The notes: generated by a model not told the origin, from the letters alone. A stretch of DNA of 64,000 nt from Oscillospiraceae bacterium (GCA_017427265.1 JAFRTG010000006.1:1-64000), one strand, 5' to 3'; positions 48,693 to 58,151 are shown, numbered from the stretch's first letter. Translations and numbers: made by a program.

Positions 48693-51266
48693 ATGAACAT
48701 ACTGAAACGATTCATCACAGTTCTGTGCTGCGGCGCTGCTGCTTTGACGGCAATCCCGCTGCGCAGTGCAATGCCGCAGGCCTCGGCGGCACAGAATGCT
48801 TCCGCTCAGATTTCAGAGGAAATCGGTCTTGTCGCAAATTTATTCTGTGCGGGCGAAAACACCGACGCTGACCATGCGGCGCTCCAGTGGGCGACGACGC
48901 TCTCCGCAAGCCGCTATGTGCTGTACCGTTCGGAGCAGCCGGAAACCGGATTTGAACAAATCTATTCCGGAACAGGCACCTCCTGCGAGGACGGAAGGCT
49001 GACAACCGGCAAAACATATTATTATCAGCTGAAAGCGGAAACCGCAAAGGGAGACTGGTATTCCGGCGTCAAAAGCGTTACCGCCTGCGCAGTTCCGTCC
49101 GGCCTCAGCACCTATGATAATCAGAAGGGCAGCAGTCTTGTCTATGAAACCGGCGGATATCTTGTCAACGGCATATACTATAGTTACTCGCTGCAAAAGC
49201 ACGCCGGCAAAAACGACATCTATCTTGCTGAGACAACCTCATCGGACGGCAAGCGATTCGGAAATGAGCGTAATGTCGCGGATTCCTCGCAGAATGAGAT
49301 GCTCGCAAGCTGCAAAATCGAATCCGTGCATATCGACTACCGCCCGAATATCAACAAGGTCGTTGTCTGGGCTCACTGGGAAAAGGAATCCGGCTACAGC
49401 GACGGCAAGGCACTTGTCATCACCGGAACGCCCGGCGGACAGTTCACCGTGCATCATGTGTATAACCCGCTGGATATTCAGGTGCGCGACATGGCAATCT
49501 TTTTTGACGATGACGACACCGGCTATCTGATTGCAGCCGCCAACAAAAGCGGCCAGAGCGCCAATGCAACGCTTTATATTTTCCGGATGAATGAGGATTA
49601 CAGCGGCGTCACGGAAATTGTGACCACGCTGTTTGAGGATCAGTACCGGGAATTCCCGAATATGATTAAAAAGGACGGGCATTATTTCCTGTTCACCTCA
49701 CAGGCGGCAGGCTGGTATCCGAGCAGCGGCGCCTATGCGGTCGCAGACAGAATTGACGGAAAATGGAGCGGACTGCGCAGCATCGGCAACACCTCGACAT
49801 TTTCTTCGCAGTCCGGCTGGATTGTCAGTCTGCAGGACAAAAACTATCTGATGCACGCCTATCGCTGGCTGCGCGCTTCCGAAACAAGCGGCACAACGCT
49901 CTGCCCGCTCTATTTTGACAACAGCTTTGCGTTTTACGATTATTACCCGTCGTTCCGCTACAGCACAAAGACCGGCGACCTCTATCCGGTACAGCGCGGC
50001 GAGCTGCTTTCGCAGGACAGACCTGCTTCCTCGTCACTCGGCGCAAACGACAAAAATCCGCCCGCAAAGGCTTTTGACGGCTCCTATCAGACCTCGTTCT
50101 CCGCGATTGAGGACTACAAAAAATGGCCGTTTTATTTACAGGTAGATCTGGAGCGCGTCTGCAATCTCTCCAATATCCAGACCTCATGGTATATCTGTAA
50201 GGGCTCCGAAGGGTACTATGCCTATACGGTCGAAGGCAGCACCGACGGCGAAAACTGGACGAAGCTGCTTGACCATACCGATACGAGCAAGGAAGTCGTT
50301 TCCAAAACCTACGGCTTCAACAGTGATATGCTCTCCGGCAAAGCAAGATTTGTCCGCCTGAATGTCAAAAGCGCAACCCTGCAGAATAATCCGACCAATA
50401 ACTGGTACAATCCGACTGTTTACGAGGTCAAAATCTTCGGCTCGGAAGCAGGGCCTGCAGATGCTCCCAAGCCTGCCGCAGCCTATAACTTTGAACAGTC
50501 ATCGGGCAGCAGCATCGCGGATATGTCCGGCAGCGGCAGAGAGCTGAAGCTCTTTGGCGATACCGCGGTAACGCAGGATGCACAGCGCGGAAATGTACTG
50601 CGGTTCGGCGGAAGCGAAGGCGACTATGCAGCACTCCCCTCCGGCCTGCTTGACCAGTGCCGTGAATATACAATCTGCATGGATGCAAAATCATCCTCCG
50701 ACGGCAATTTCTTTACATTTGCCGCAGGACAGGACGAAAACAAATACGCATTTTTCAAGATCGCAAAAGATCACTTCCGGTTCCAGACAACGGTCAACAC
50801 ATGGAAGGGCGAAACCGGTCTGCGCACCGACCTCGACGGCACGCAGTGGCATCATTATGCATTTGTTGTCAGCGGCGGTTCTGCTGTTCTTTATGTTGAC
50901 GGTGTTCCCGCCGCAGAGACGGTCGGTCTGACGACAGGGCCTGCCGATATGGGCAGCAATCTCAAGGTTCTGCTCGGAAAATCGTTCTATGCAGACGATG
51001 TCGGCTACTCCGGCTATCTCGACAATGTTGCGGTTTACCGCAGAGCATTGACCGCAGATGAAGTACGCGGGCTGCAAAACGGAGCAGAACCGCTGCCGGG
51101 CGACATCAATGCAGACGGACAGGTCAGCCGTGCGGATGCCGAAGCGCTTGTGCAGTATCTCACCGCGGGAACGGAACCCGCCGACTGGAAGGCCGGTGAT
51201 CTCGACGGAAACGGTACCCTGACAGCAGCGGACCTTTCCATGCTGAAGCAGCAGCTTCTCAGATAA
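48693..51266 (+). CDS. Multidomain secreted GH43-like protein with discoidin, LamG and dockerin
   Basis: 857 residues. Signal peptide 1-32 (FITVLCCGAAALTAIPLRS). About 45-130 is FN3-like (LQWATTLSASRYVLYRSEQP). About 135-430 looks like a five-bladed propeller of GH43 type (YLVNGIYYSYSLQKH, VQVRDMAIFFDDDDTGYLIA, REFPNMIKKDGHYFLFTSQA). About 435-590 is an F5/8 type C domain (AKAFDGSYQTSFSAIED, KARFVRLNVKSATL). About 600-785 is LamG-like (WHHYAFVVSGGSAVLYVDG). The C-terminus is a dockerin (GDINADGQVSRADAEALVQY, GDLDGNGTLTAADLSMLKQQ). Substrate unknown; GH43 members cut arabinan, xylan or galactan side chains. RBS AGGGGGAAGG is before ATG 48693. Confidence 0.8.
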   Translation: MNILKRFITVLCCGAAALTAIPLRSAMPQASAAQNASAQISEEIGLVANLFCAGENTDADHAALQWATTLSASRYVLYRSEQPETGFEQIYSGTGTSCEDGRLTTGKTYYYQLKAETAKGDWYSGVKSVTACAVPSGLSTYDNQKGSSLVYETGGYLVNGIYYSYSLQKHAGKNDIYLAETTSSDGKRFGNERNVADSSQNEMLASCKIESVHIDYRPNINKVVVWAHWEKESGYSDGKALVITGTPGGQFTVHHVYNPLDIQVRDMAIFFDDDDTGYLIAAANKSGQSANATLYIFRMNEDYSGVTEIVTTLFEDQYREFPNMIKKDGHYFLFTSQAAGWYPSSGAYAVADRIDGKWSGLRSIGNTSTFSSQSGWIVSLQDKNYLMHAYRWLRASETSGTTLCPLYFDNSFAFYDYYPSFRYSTKTGDLYPVQRGELLSQDRPASSSLGANDKNPPAKAFDGSYQTSFSAIEDYKKWPFYLQVDLERVCNLSNIQTSWYICKGSEGYYAYTVEGSTDGENWTKLLDHTDTSKEVVSKTYGFNSDMLSGKARFVRLNVKSATLQNNPTNNWYNPTVYEVKIFGSEAGPADAPKPAAAYNFEQSSGSSIADMSGSGRELKLFGDTAVTQDAQRGNVLRFGGSEGDYAALPSGLLDQCREYTICMDAKSSSDGNFFTFAAGQDENKYAFFKIAKDHFRFQTTVNTWKGETGLRTDLDGTQWHHYAFVVSGGSAVLYVDGVPAAETVGLTTGPADMGSNLKVLLGKSFYADDVGYSGYLDNVAVYRRALTADEVRGLQNGAEPLPGDINADGQVSRADAEALVQYLTAGTEPADWKAGDLDGNGTLTAADLSMLKQQLLR

Positions 51267-51273
51267 CTGAACG

Positions 51274-51301
51274 GCGCATCCGGAAGCCTGTCCGGATGCG
51301 C
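51274..51301 (+). terminator. Terminator after the GH43-like gene
   Basis: 11-bp stem GCGCATCCGGA / TCCGGATGCGC, 6-nt loop, then TTGCTGTTT. Confidence 0.75.
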
Positions 51302-51318
51302 TTGCTGTTTATCCGGAG

Positions 51319-51347
51319 TTGACAGGAACCATGCTCTGTGCTATAAT
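51319..51347 (+). promoter_or_regulatory. COG0523 GTPase promoter
   Basis: TTGACA (51319-51324) - 17 nt - TATAAT (51342-51347). Confidence 0.78.
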
Positions 51348-51371
51348 CAAACGGAAAAGGCGGTGCTTTAT

Positions 51372-52355
51372 ATGACAAAAATTGATTTGATTACAGGCAT
51401 TCTCGGCGCGGGAAAAACAACCTTTTTGCTTCGCTATGCAAAAAGCTGTCTTGCGCGCGGCGAAAAAATCGCAGTGCTCGAAAACGATTTCGGCGCGGTC
51501 AATATAGATATGCTTCTGCTGCAGGAGCTGAAATGCGACAACTGTCAGCTGGAAATGGTCTCCGGCTGCACAGATCCTTTCTGTCACAGGCGCCGGTTCC
51601 GGACACAGCTGATTGCGCTCGGAATGCAGCATTTTGACAGAATTATAGTTGAGCCGTCCGGCATCTTTGACATGGACGAATTCTTCGATCTGCTGTATGA
51701 ATCGCCGCTCGACAGATGGTATGAGATCGGCAGCATTCTTACGGTTACAGACGCAAAAATCCGGCCGGATATGTCTGCGGAAACCGAATATCTGCTTGCC
51801 TCAGAGGCTGCCTGCTGCGGAAAACTGATTCTCAGCAAGATCGGCGCGGAGGAACCGGAAAGCACCGTCAGAGCGAATGCGGAACAGGTTCGGACAAGAC
51901 TGAATGCGGCACTGGAGAAGATTCGCTGCAATCGCCGCTTTACGGAAGCTGATCTGCTCGTGAAAAACTGGGATGCCTTGACGGCATCTGACTTTGAGGC
52001 GCTCTCCGCAGCCGGATACCGGAACGAAAGCTATGTCAAGCAGTTCCGGACGGAAGCACTGCAGAGTACGGTGCACTATTTTATGCGGTTCCGGATCCCG
52101 GACGGCAAAATCGGTGAAATGGTGCGGGAGATCCTGCGGGATCCGGAATGCGGTGAGGTACAGCGCATCAAGGGCTCGTTCTGCGCAGAGGACTGCACAT
52201 GGTATAAGCTCAATTCCGTCAACGGGAATCTGGAAATTGCGCCTGTTCCGGAAGGGCAGGCCGTTCTGATTGTCATCGGCGAACACCTTTCGCTTCCGGC
52301 CATTGATGCGCATATCCGTGCGTACAATACTGCCGATGACTATGTTTGCATCTGA
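51372..52355 (+). CDS. COG0523 (CobW/YeiR-type) G3E GTPase
   Basis: 327 residues. Walker A is GILGAGKTTFLLRYAKSC near the N-terminus, and the G3E switch Glu lies in IIVEPSGIFDMDEFFDLL. LILSKIGAEEP stands for the usual NKxD. COG0523 proteins are metallochaperones for zinc, cobalt or nickel. Instead of the canonical CxCC motif it has CDNCQLEMVSGCTDPFC (about 58-74), with four Cys that may bind metal in another way. A CobW C-terminal domain is present (about 230-327, MRFRIPDGKIGEMVREIL). ATG 51372 follows GGCGGTGCTTTAT. Single gene. Confidence 0.82.
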   Translation: MTKIDLITGILGAGKTTFLLRYAKSCLARGEKIAVLENDFGAVNIDMLLLQELKCDNCQLEMVSGCTDPFCHRRRFRTQLIALGMQHFDRIIVEPSGIFDMDEFFDLLYESPLDRWYEIGSILTVTDAKIRPDMSAETEYLLASEAACCGKLILSKIGAEEPESTVRANAEQVRTRLNAALEKIRCNRRFTEADLLVKNWDALTASDFEALSAAGYRNESYVKQFRTEALQSTVHYFMRFRIPDGKIGEMVREILRDPECGEVQRIKGSFCAEDCTWYKLNSVNGNLEIAPVPEGQAVLIVIGEHLSLPAIDAHIRAYNTADDYVCI

Positions 52356-52456
52356 AACGAATGAAACTTGTCTGCAACAGAACGCATGATATTTTCGTCC
52401 AAACCCATCTCACTTTTGGTTACCGGAGCGAAAATTCAGGATACAGTTCGTTTTCC

Positions 52457-52486
52457 TTGACAAAAGAAATCACGTTGTGCTATAAT
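52457..52486 (+). promoter_or_regulatory. Promoter of the wall-binding transglutaminase gene
   Basis: TTGACA (52457-52462) - 18 nt - TATAAT (52481-52486). Confidence 0.72.
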
Positions 52487-52552
52487 ATGATGAACTGTTA
52501 TGCAGTCCTGCAAATGTGTGAAACTGAGTTCTGAAGAAGATGAGGTGTAAGA

Positions 52553-54451
52553 ATGAAAAAACAGTTTTCAGCGTTTGTTCTGCCTGCAGCCTGCCTGTGT
52601 TCTGTCGGATGTTTTTCGCTCCCGGCATATGCTGCGGAGACAAAACCCGCACCGACCGGCTGGCAGACAGAAAACGGAAGACGATACTATTATGAGGAAG
52701 GCGAAAAGACGAAGGAAAAACGCATGATCAACGGTGTTCCCTATGTCTTTGCACCGAACGGCGTGCAGCAGATCGGCTGGCAGACCTATGATGACAAGCG
52801 TTATTACTATGACGCGGACGGTCAGGCTGTGTTCGGCTGGATCGAATGGCGCGGCGGTACTTATTTTGTCTCCAAGGAAAAAGGCAAGCTGACCGGTGAA
52901 GCCGATACCGGTGAGGACGGCGTCAAAATCTTTGACGAGTACGGCGTTCTGCAGTCCTGGCAGCAGAATGAAGACGGCAAATGGTCATTTGCTGATGCAA
53001 CCGGCGAAATCGAAATCGAAGGCATCCCCTATCTGTTCGATGAGGACGGCTTCCTGCAGACCGAATGGCAGACTGCTGCTGACGGCGTCACGCGATACTA
53101 CGATGCGGAAACGCATTCTGTCAAAACCGGCTGGCTCACGCTTGACGGCAAGCGCTTCTATGCTGACGAGAAAAAAGGGCGCCTGACCGGCAAAAACGAA
53201 CTAGACGGCAAACAGTATTACTTCATGCCAAACGGCGAAATGGCAACCGAGTTCTATAATATCGACGGCGTCAGCTATTACTTCGGTGACGACGGCGTGA
53301 TGCGGACAGGTTTTGTCACAATGACGGACGGCATCCGCTATTTCAATGCTGAGGGTGCCATGCAGACAGGTCTCGTTGCGCTGACGGACGGTACCTATTA
53401 TTTTGCCGCAAACGGTCTGATGCAGACCGGCCTCACGGCAATGAGCGACGGCACGCGCTACTTTAACGCCAACGGCATCATGCAGACCGGCTTTATCGAG
53501 ATGGAGGACGGCAAACATTACTTCGGTACGGACGGCCTGATGTACCGCGGTATGCTGCCGATCGGCGACAAGGCATATTATTTCAATCAGTCCGGTGTCA
53601 TGCAGACCGGCTGGCAGGATATCCCCGCACCGGGCGGCATCCTGTACCGGTACTATTTTGACAGCACCGGCGCACGGCTCTCCGGGTGGCAGACCGTCGG
53701 CGGCGTGCAGTATTATTTCGATTCCAACGGTATTCTGGCGACCGCTCCGTGCGACATCGGCGGCAAGCATTATCTGTTCAATTCCGAAGGCCGTGCAATC
53801 CTCGGCTGGTATACGGATGCAGCCGGCAAAAAATATTACGGCGGCACAAACGGTGAAGCACTGACCGGCTGGCAGGAAATCGGCAACGCAGCCTACTATT
53901 TCTATACAGGCGGTGTCATGGCAGTTTCCACGACGATCGAGGGCTACACGATCGACGCAAACGGCGTGGCACGGAACCAGCGTGCAAAAACTGCCGATAC
54001 TTACATTGCAAACAGCAACAAGACTGTGAACGGTGTCTACGCATCGTTCTACGGCCCGAATTACTATTCGAGCATGGAAACACCGCGTACAACCGATCAG
54101 CTGATCAACGCCGGATGGGATAAGCTCGTTGACTACACATTCAAATATAACAGAGGCGTCTGTTATTATCTCGCCGCGGCACTGGATTTTGTATTCCAGC
54201 GCGCAGGCTTCACAACCAGAATTGTTTATGCATGGCATAATTCACACCATTACTGGGTTCAGGTTCTGATTGACGGAAAGTGGTGGAACTATGATCCGAC
54301 TTACCGTTATCAGCGTTCGCACCTGACATGGGAGCAGCAGAATGCTGCGGATATCGCAAACGGCGGCGTCGGCTACACACTCCGCGGCTATGTCAAGGCG
54401 GAATACGATAAGCGCGGCAACCTGATCCGCGCGACCTATACACCTGCATAA
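52553..54451 (+). CDS. Secreted protein with wall-binding repeats and transglutaminase-like domain
   Basis: 632 residues. Signal peptide 1-29 (FVLPAACLCSVGCFSLPAYA). Residues about 33-480 are some 20 tandem choline/glucan-binding (CW_binding) repeats of about 20 residues with the core TGW....G..YYF.ANG.M (for example MQTGFIEMEDGKHYFGTDG). Residues about 500-632 are a transglutaminase/protease-like domain: Cys in RGVCYYLAAALDFVF, His in YAWHNSHHYWVQVLIDG and Asp in WWNYDPTYRY. It would sit on the cell wall or bind glucan and cross-link or cut proteins or peptides. Start ATG 52553 behind GATGAGGTGTAAG. It has no dockerin. Confidence 0.85.
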   Translation: MKKQFSAFVLPAACLCSVGCFSLPAYAAETKPAPTGWQTENGRRYYYEEGEKTKEKRMINGVPYVFAPNGVQQIGWQTYDDKRYYYDADGQAVFGWIEWRGGTYFVSKEKGKLTGEADTGEDGVKIFDEYGVLQSWQQNEDGKWSFADATGEIEIEGIPYLFDEDGFLQTEWQTAADGVTRYYDAETHSVKTGWLTLDGKRFYADEKKGRLTGKNELDGKQYYFMPNGEMATEFYNIDGVSYYFGDDGVMRTGFVTMTDGIRYFNAEGAMQTGLVALTDGTYYFAANGLMQTGLTAMSDGTRYFNANGIMQTGFIEMEDGKHYFGTDGLMYRGMLPIGDKAYYFNQSGVMQTGWQDIPAPGGILYRYYFDSTGARLSGWQTVGGVQYYFDSNGILATAPCDIGGKHYLFNSEGRAILGWYTDAAGKKYYGGTNGEALTGWQEIGNAAYYFYTGGVMAVSTTIEGYTIDANGVARNQRAKTADTYIANSNKTVNGVYASFYGPNYYSSMETPRTTDQLINAGWDKLVDYTFKYNRGVCYYLAAALDFVFQRAGFTTRIVYAWHNSHHYWVQVLIDGKWWNYDPTYRYQRSHLTWEQQNAADIANGGVGYTLRGYVKAEYDKRGNLIRATYTPA

Positions 54452-54479
54452 AACAGAACAAATGAAAGGGATGTTTCAA

Positions 54480-55208
54480 ATGAGAAAATTTCAGATGATG
54501 ACGGCTGTCTGCGCACTTCTCTGCGCAGCGGTCATGACCGGATGCGGTACGGCAATCACGCCGGAGGTCAGCGTGGCAGAAACCACGGCTGTCAGCGGCA
54601 CTGCCGAAACGACCGGCGAAGCCGAAACCGGCACCACGGAAACCACTGCGCAGACCACGGATGATTCAGCTGAGACCGGCACGACCGCTGCGAACGCTTC
54701 CGCGGATGCAGCAGCGACAACGGCAACCGAAGCAACAACAGAGGCTCCGGCTGCCGAAACAACGGCTGCACCGCAGGTCACACAGGCACCTGCAACAGAA
54801 GCACCTGCACCGCAGGCTACAGAAGCACCGAAGGACGGTTATCTGCTGGATGACCTGAAGCTCGGCGGAAGCTGCGCTGCTTATATTGCAGCACATACGA
54901 ATTATCAGTTCAATGAAGCAGACAGCTGCCTCGGCGGCGACAAAGACCGCACATATACTTATCCGGACATGAAGCTCATCACTTTGGTCAAAGACGTCAA
55001 TGAGTCGATCGTCGAGATTCAGATTACAGGCGGCAGCTTTACAACCAGAAAGGGCATCAAAATCGGCAGCTCCATGGCCGATGTCAAGGCTGCTTACGGT
55101 GAATCTTCTGAGGCAATGGCCTATGTGGTGAACACTGAGGACGGTAAAATGAAAATCTTCTTCAGCGACAGCGATACGGTTGAAGAAATTGATTTTATTA
55201 AGGACTAA
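54480..55208 (+). CDS. Lipoprotein with long Thr/Ala linker, function unknown
   Basis: 242 residues. Lipobox VMTGC (Cys about 22), then about 100 residues of Thr, Ala, Glu and Pro (spacer or glycosylation stalk), then a compact domain from about 125: YLLDDLKLGGSCAAYIAAH, KLITLVKDVNESIVEIQITG, GIKIGSSMADVKAAYGES. The SSMADVKAAYG element is found in small secreted beta domains of clostridia, but I cannot name the family. ATG 54480 has AAAGGGATG upstream; 54462 is an alternative. It lies 28 nt after the transglutaminase gene and 19 nt before the MBOAT gene, so it is probably part of one surface operon. Confidence 0.72.
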   Translation: MRKFQMMTAVCALLCAAVMTGCGTAITPEVSVAETTAVSGTAETTGEAETGTTETTAQTTDDSAETGTTAANASADAAATTATEATTEAPAAETTAAPQVTQAPATEAPAPQATEAPKDGYLLDDLKLGGSCAAYIAAHTNYQFNEADSCLGGDKDRTYTYPDMKLITLVKDVNESIVEIQITGGSFTTRKGIKIGSSMADVKAAYGESSEAMAYVVNTEDGKMKIFFSDSDTVEEIDFIKD

Positions 55209-55227
55209 AAACTGAGGAATAATTTAT

Positions 55228-56640
55228 ATGACTTTCAGCAGTCCGATCTTTTTATTTATCTTTTTCCCGCTGGTATTTCTTTGCTATTTCCTGATCCCGG
55301 CAAAATTCCTGCGCGTCAGAAATGCACTTCTGACGATCGCAAGTCTGGTCTTCTACGGCTTCGGAGAACCCGTTGCGATGCTTCTGATGCTCGGCGTCGT
55401 TCTCTGGAGCTGGGGGACTTCCCTGCTGATTCAGAAAGGGCAGATTTTCCGGCGGATTTTTTTGCCGCTCGGCATTTTGGGCGATCTCGGCGTTCTTTGC
55501 GTCTATAAATACGCGGATTTCCTCATTGAATCCGTCAACAGCTGCCTCGGAACGGCGATTCCGGGGCTGCAGCTGCGTCTGCCGATCGGTATTTCGTTTT
55601 TTGTCTTTCAGGCGATTTCCTATATCATGGATGTGTCCCGCGGCGACGCGAAAGCGCAGCGGAATTATTTCCGGCTGCTGCTGTATATCGCCTTCTTCCC
55701 GCAGCTGATTGCCGGCCCGATTGTCCGCTATCAGACAGTTGAGGAAGCGCTTTCCGCACGGAGCTCCGCACCGGAGCAGGTTGCATCCGGTATCCGCCGC
55801 ATGATCGTCGGTCTATCCAAAAAGCTGCTGATTGCGGATACGGTCGGCTTGATTGCGGATACCGTGTTCGGCATGACCGATACGCTGGCGCTGCCGACTG
55901 CATGGCTCGGTGCGTTCTGCTATACGCTGCAGATTTACTACGATTTTTCCGGCTACAGTGATATGGCAATCGGCATGGGACGTATCTTCGGGTTCTCGTT
56001 CCCGGAAAACTTCAATTATCCGTATTGCTCAGCTTCAATTACGGAATTCTGGCGCCGCTGGCATATCTCGCTGACCACATGGTTCCGGGAATATCTCTAT
56101 ATCCCGCTCGGCGGCAACCGCAAGGGGCGCGGCAGAACCGTCCTCAACAAGTGGATCGTGTTCCTCTGCACCGGTCTCTGGCACGGGGCCAGCTGGACCT
56201 TTGTCCTGTGGGGTGCTGTCAACGGTTTGCTCATGAATATTGAAGAGCTGCTGCGCCGCGGAAAGAAAAACGAAACCAAGCCGCACTGGTATCTGCATCT
56301 GTATACAATACTGGCGGTTGTACTGGCATTTGTCATTTTTCGCGCAGATACGGTATCGCAGGCATTCCGGTTCTATCAGTGCATGTTCACCGGAAAGAAC
56401 CTCTCCGGCGCTGCGCTTTCTGCATGTACGCAGTTGCTGTCGCCGTTGGCGGTTACGGTCATCGTGCTTGCGCTGATCGGCGCGACTCCGCTGCCGAAAA
56501 AGCTCGCTGAAAAGGCACAGGCGGCTGCCCCCACCCCCGCAGAAGCCGTCTGCTCTGTGCTGTCGCTTGCACTGCTGCTGCTCTGCGTGATGAGCGCCGC
56601 TGCAACGACCTATCATCCGTTTATCTATTTCCGCTTCTGA
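55228..56640 (+). CDS. MBOAT family O-acyltransferase (AlgI/DltB-like)
   Basis: 470 residues with about 11 helices. N-terminal FSSPIFLFIFFPLVFLCYFL, then YYDFSGYSDMAIGMGRIFGF, SITEFWRRWHISLTTWFREY, YIPLGGNRKGR and the catalytic-His region FLCTGLWHGASWTFVLWGAV are all AlgI/PatA/DltB-type MBOAT motifs. These proteins move acetyl groups across the membrane to a glycan. The AlgJ/X-like gene 17 nt downstream is the usual periplasmic or extracellular partner, so O-acetylation of a surface polysaccharide is likely. Confidence 0.93.
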   Translation: MTFSSPIFLFIFFPLVFLCYFLIPAKFLRVRNALLTIASLVFYGFGEPVAMLLMLGVVLWSWGTSLLIQKGQIFRRIFLPLGILGDLGVLCVYKYADFLIESVNSCLGTAIPGLQLRLPIGISFFVFQAISYIMDVSRGDAKAQRNYFRLLLYIAFFPQLIAGPIVRYQTVEEALSARSSAPEQVASGIRRMIVGLSKKLLIADTVGLIADTVFGMTDTLALPTAWLGAFCYTLQIYYDFSGYSDMAIGMGRIFGFSFPENFNYPYCSASITEFWRRWHISLTTWFREYLYIPLGGNRKGRGRTVLNKWIVFLCTGLWHGASWTFVLWGAVNGLLMNIEELLRRGKKNETKPHWYLHLYTILAVVLAFVIFRADTVSQAFRFYQCMFTGKNLSGAALSACTQLLSPLAVTVIVLALIGATPLPKKLAEKAQAAAPTPAEAVCSVLSLALLLLCVMSAAATTYHPFIYFRF

Positions 56641-56656
56641 CCACGGGAGGTTTTTT

Positions 56657-58123
56657 ATGAATCAGAAAATCAAAAATACCGCCCGGATCGGATATGCGCT
56701 GCTTGTCTTTGCAGTGCTTTGCGCGCCGGTATCGGTTCTTGCAATACAGTCGATAAATCCGGATACTGACGAAACGGGAAACGCCGAAAACCGTGTGCTT
56801 GCTGAATTTCCGTCCATGCATCTGGAAGACGGCTCACTGAACAAGGATATTACGACGCAGTTTGAAGCGTGGTTCAGCGAACACTTCGGCCTGCGCGGCA
56901 ATCTTGTGACCGCATACGGTGATCTGACACGAAACGTGTTCAGCGTCTCCACGGAAAAGGATGTTATCATCGGGGCAAACGACTGGCTCTACTACACGCC
57001 TACGATTCCAGATGCAACCGGCGTCCGGACACTGTCTGATACGGAGATCCGGCATATGGTGCATAATCTGGAGCTTGTGAACAGCTACGCAGCTTCTAAG
57101 GGTACCAGACTGATCTTTGCGCCGGCGCCGAATAAAGCAAGCATTTATCCGGAGTATCTTCCAAAACGGTATCTGCATACCGGAGAAAAGAATAATCTGG
57201 ATGCTTTTTGCGAGGAGCTTGGAAAGACCGGTATTACGCTTTGTGACTGGCGCAGCGGACTCCGGGATGCTGCCGTACAGCCGGGTGCCCGTCAGCTGTA
57301 TCACAAAACCGATACACACTGGAACGGCGACGGTGCGATGCTCGGCTATCAGATGCTGATGCAGTCTGCCGGGCTGGACGACCTCGGATTTGCGCAAACA
57401 GAACGTACTGAAACCGCAGATTGGGAGGGCGATCTCTGGAAGATGCTTTCGCCGTCGCGGAAGAACCCCGATCAGAATGCAGTTTATGCAGTACCGCAGA
57501 CCTACAAGACGCGCGACCGTATGCGCAGCATAGACGACCTGACAATCCAAACGGACTGTGCTGAACGGGACGGCTCTCTGCTGATGTTCCGCGATTCGTT
57601 CGGACGAGCGCTGATTCCGCTGCTTGCCGAACGCTTTGCAAGCTGCAGTTTCTACCGCGCTTCTGCTGTTCCGGTCGATCAGCTGGAAAACGAGCATGCT
57701 GATTTCCTTGTCTATGAGCTTATCGAACGAAATCTTGAACAGCTCATTAAGTATGCACCGCGTATGCCTGCCCCCGCAGCAGAGCTTCCGGCTGAACCGC
57801 AGCCTGTTGCTGATATCAGCCCGCTTCAGGTCTCGATGAAAAAAGATCCGGTCTATCTGCATTGCTGCGGCCTGTATGATCCGCAGTTCAGCGATTCAGA
57901 GGCTGTTTTTGTTCGGCTCTGCGGTGCTGATAACCAGCAAACCTTTGAAGCATTCCGCTGCTGTGAACCGGATATTCTGGAGCTTGATACACACTGTGCA
58001 AACGGCTTTTCCCTCTATATCCCGCTCGTCGCTGTGCCTGAAAACGCAAGGATTCAGGTCATTGGCAAAACAGCGGACGGCTTTGTTCTGCTCGGAGAAG
58101 CACAAGTCGAAACCGTCGCATGA
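56657..58123 (+). CDS. AlgJ/AlgX-like SGNH O-acetyltransferase partner
   Basis: 488 residues. One N-terminal membrane anchor (about 11-31, YALLVFAVLCAPVSVLAIQS), then an SGNH-type domain: ENRVLAEFPSMHLEDGSLN, FEAWFSEHFGLRGNLVTAY, GANDWLYYTP, KGTRLIFAPAPNKASIYPEY, KTDTHWNGDGAMLGYQML (the DTHW motif) and the Ser motif LMFRDSFGRALIPLLAERF. The order DTHW then FRDSFG is that of AlgJ/AlgX/PatB-like acetyltransferases, which receive acetyl from the MBOAT protein. About 110 C-terminal residues (from 375) add a beta-rich domain, perhaps for glycan binding. Confidence 0.88.
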   Translation: MNQKIKNTARIGYALLVFAVLCAPVSVLAIQSINPDTDETGNAENRVLAEFPSMHLEDGSLNKDITTQFEAWFSEHFGLRGNLVTAYGDLTRNVFSVSTEKDVIIGANDWLYYTPTIPDATGVRTLSDTEIRHMVHNLELVNSYAASKGTRLIFAPAPNKASIYPEYLPKRYLHTGEKNNLDAFCEELGKTGITLCDWRSGLRDAAVQPGARQLYHKTDTHWNGDGAMLGYQMLMQSAGLDDLGFAQTERTETADWEGDLWKMLSPSRKNPDQNAVYAVPQTYKTRDRMRSIDDLTIQTDCAERDGSLLMFRDSFGRALIPLLAERFASCSFYRASAVPVDQLENEHADFLVYELIERNLEQLIKYAPRMPAPAAELPAEPQPVADISPLQVSMKKDPVYLHCCGLYDPQFSDSEAVFVRLCGADNQQTFEAFRCCEPDILELDTHCANGFSLYIPLVAVPENARIQVIGKTADGFVLLGEAQVETVA

Positions 58124-58151
58124 AGCCGGCTTTACCTGTCATTTAGAAACA

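Noticed and set aside
53201-53900. Tandem repeats of about 60 bp as a possible CRISPR or satellite
   Set aside because: They encode the wall-binding repeats of the transglutaminase protein and vary as protein repeats do.
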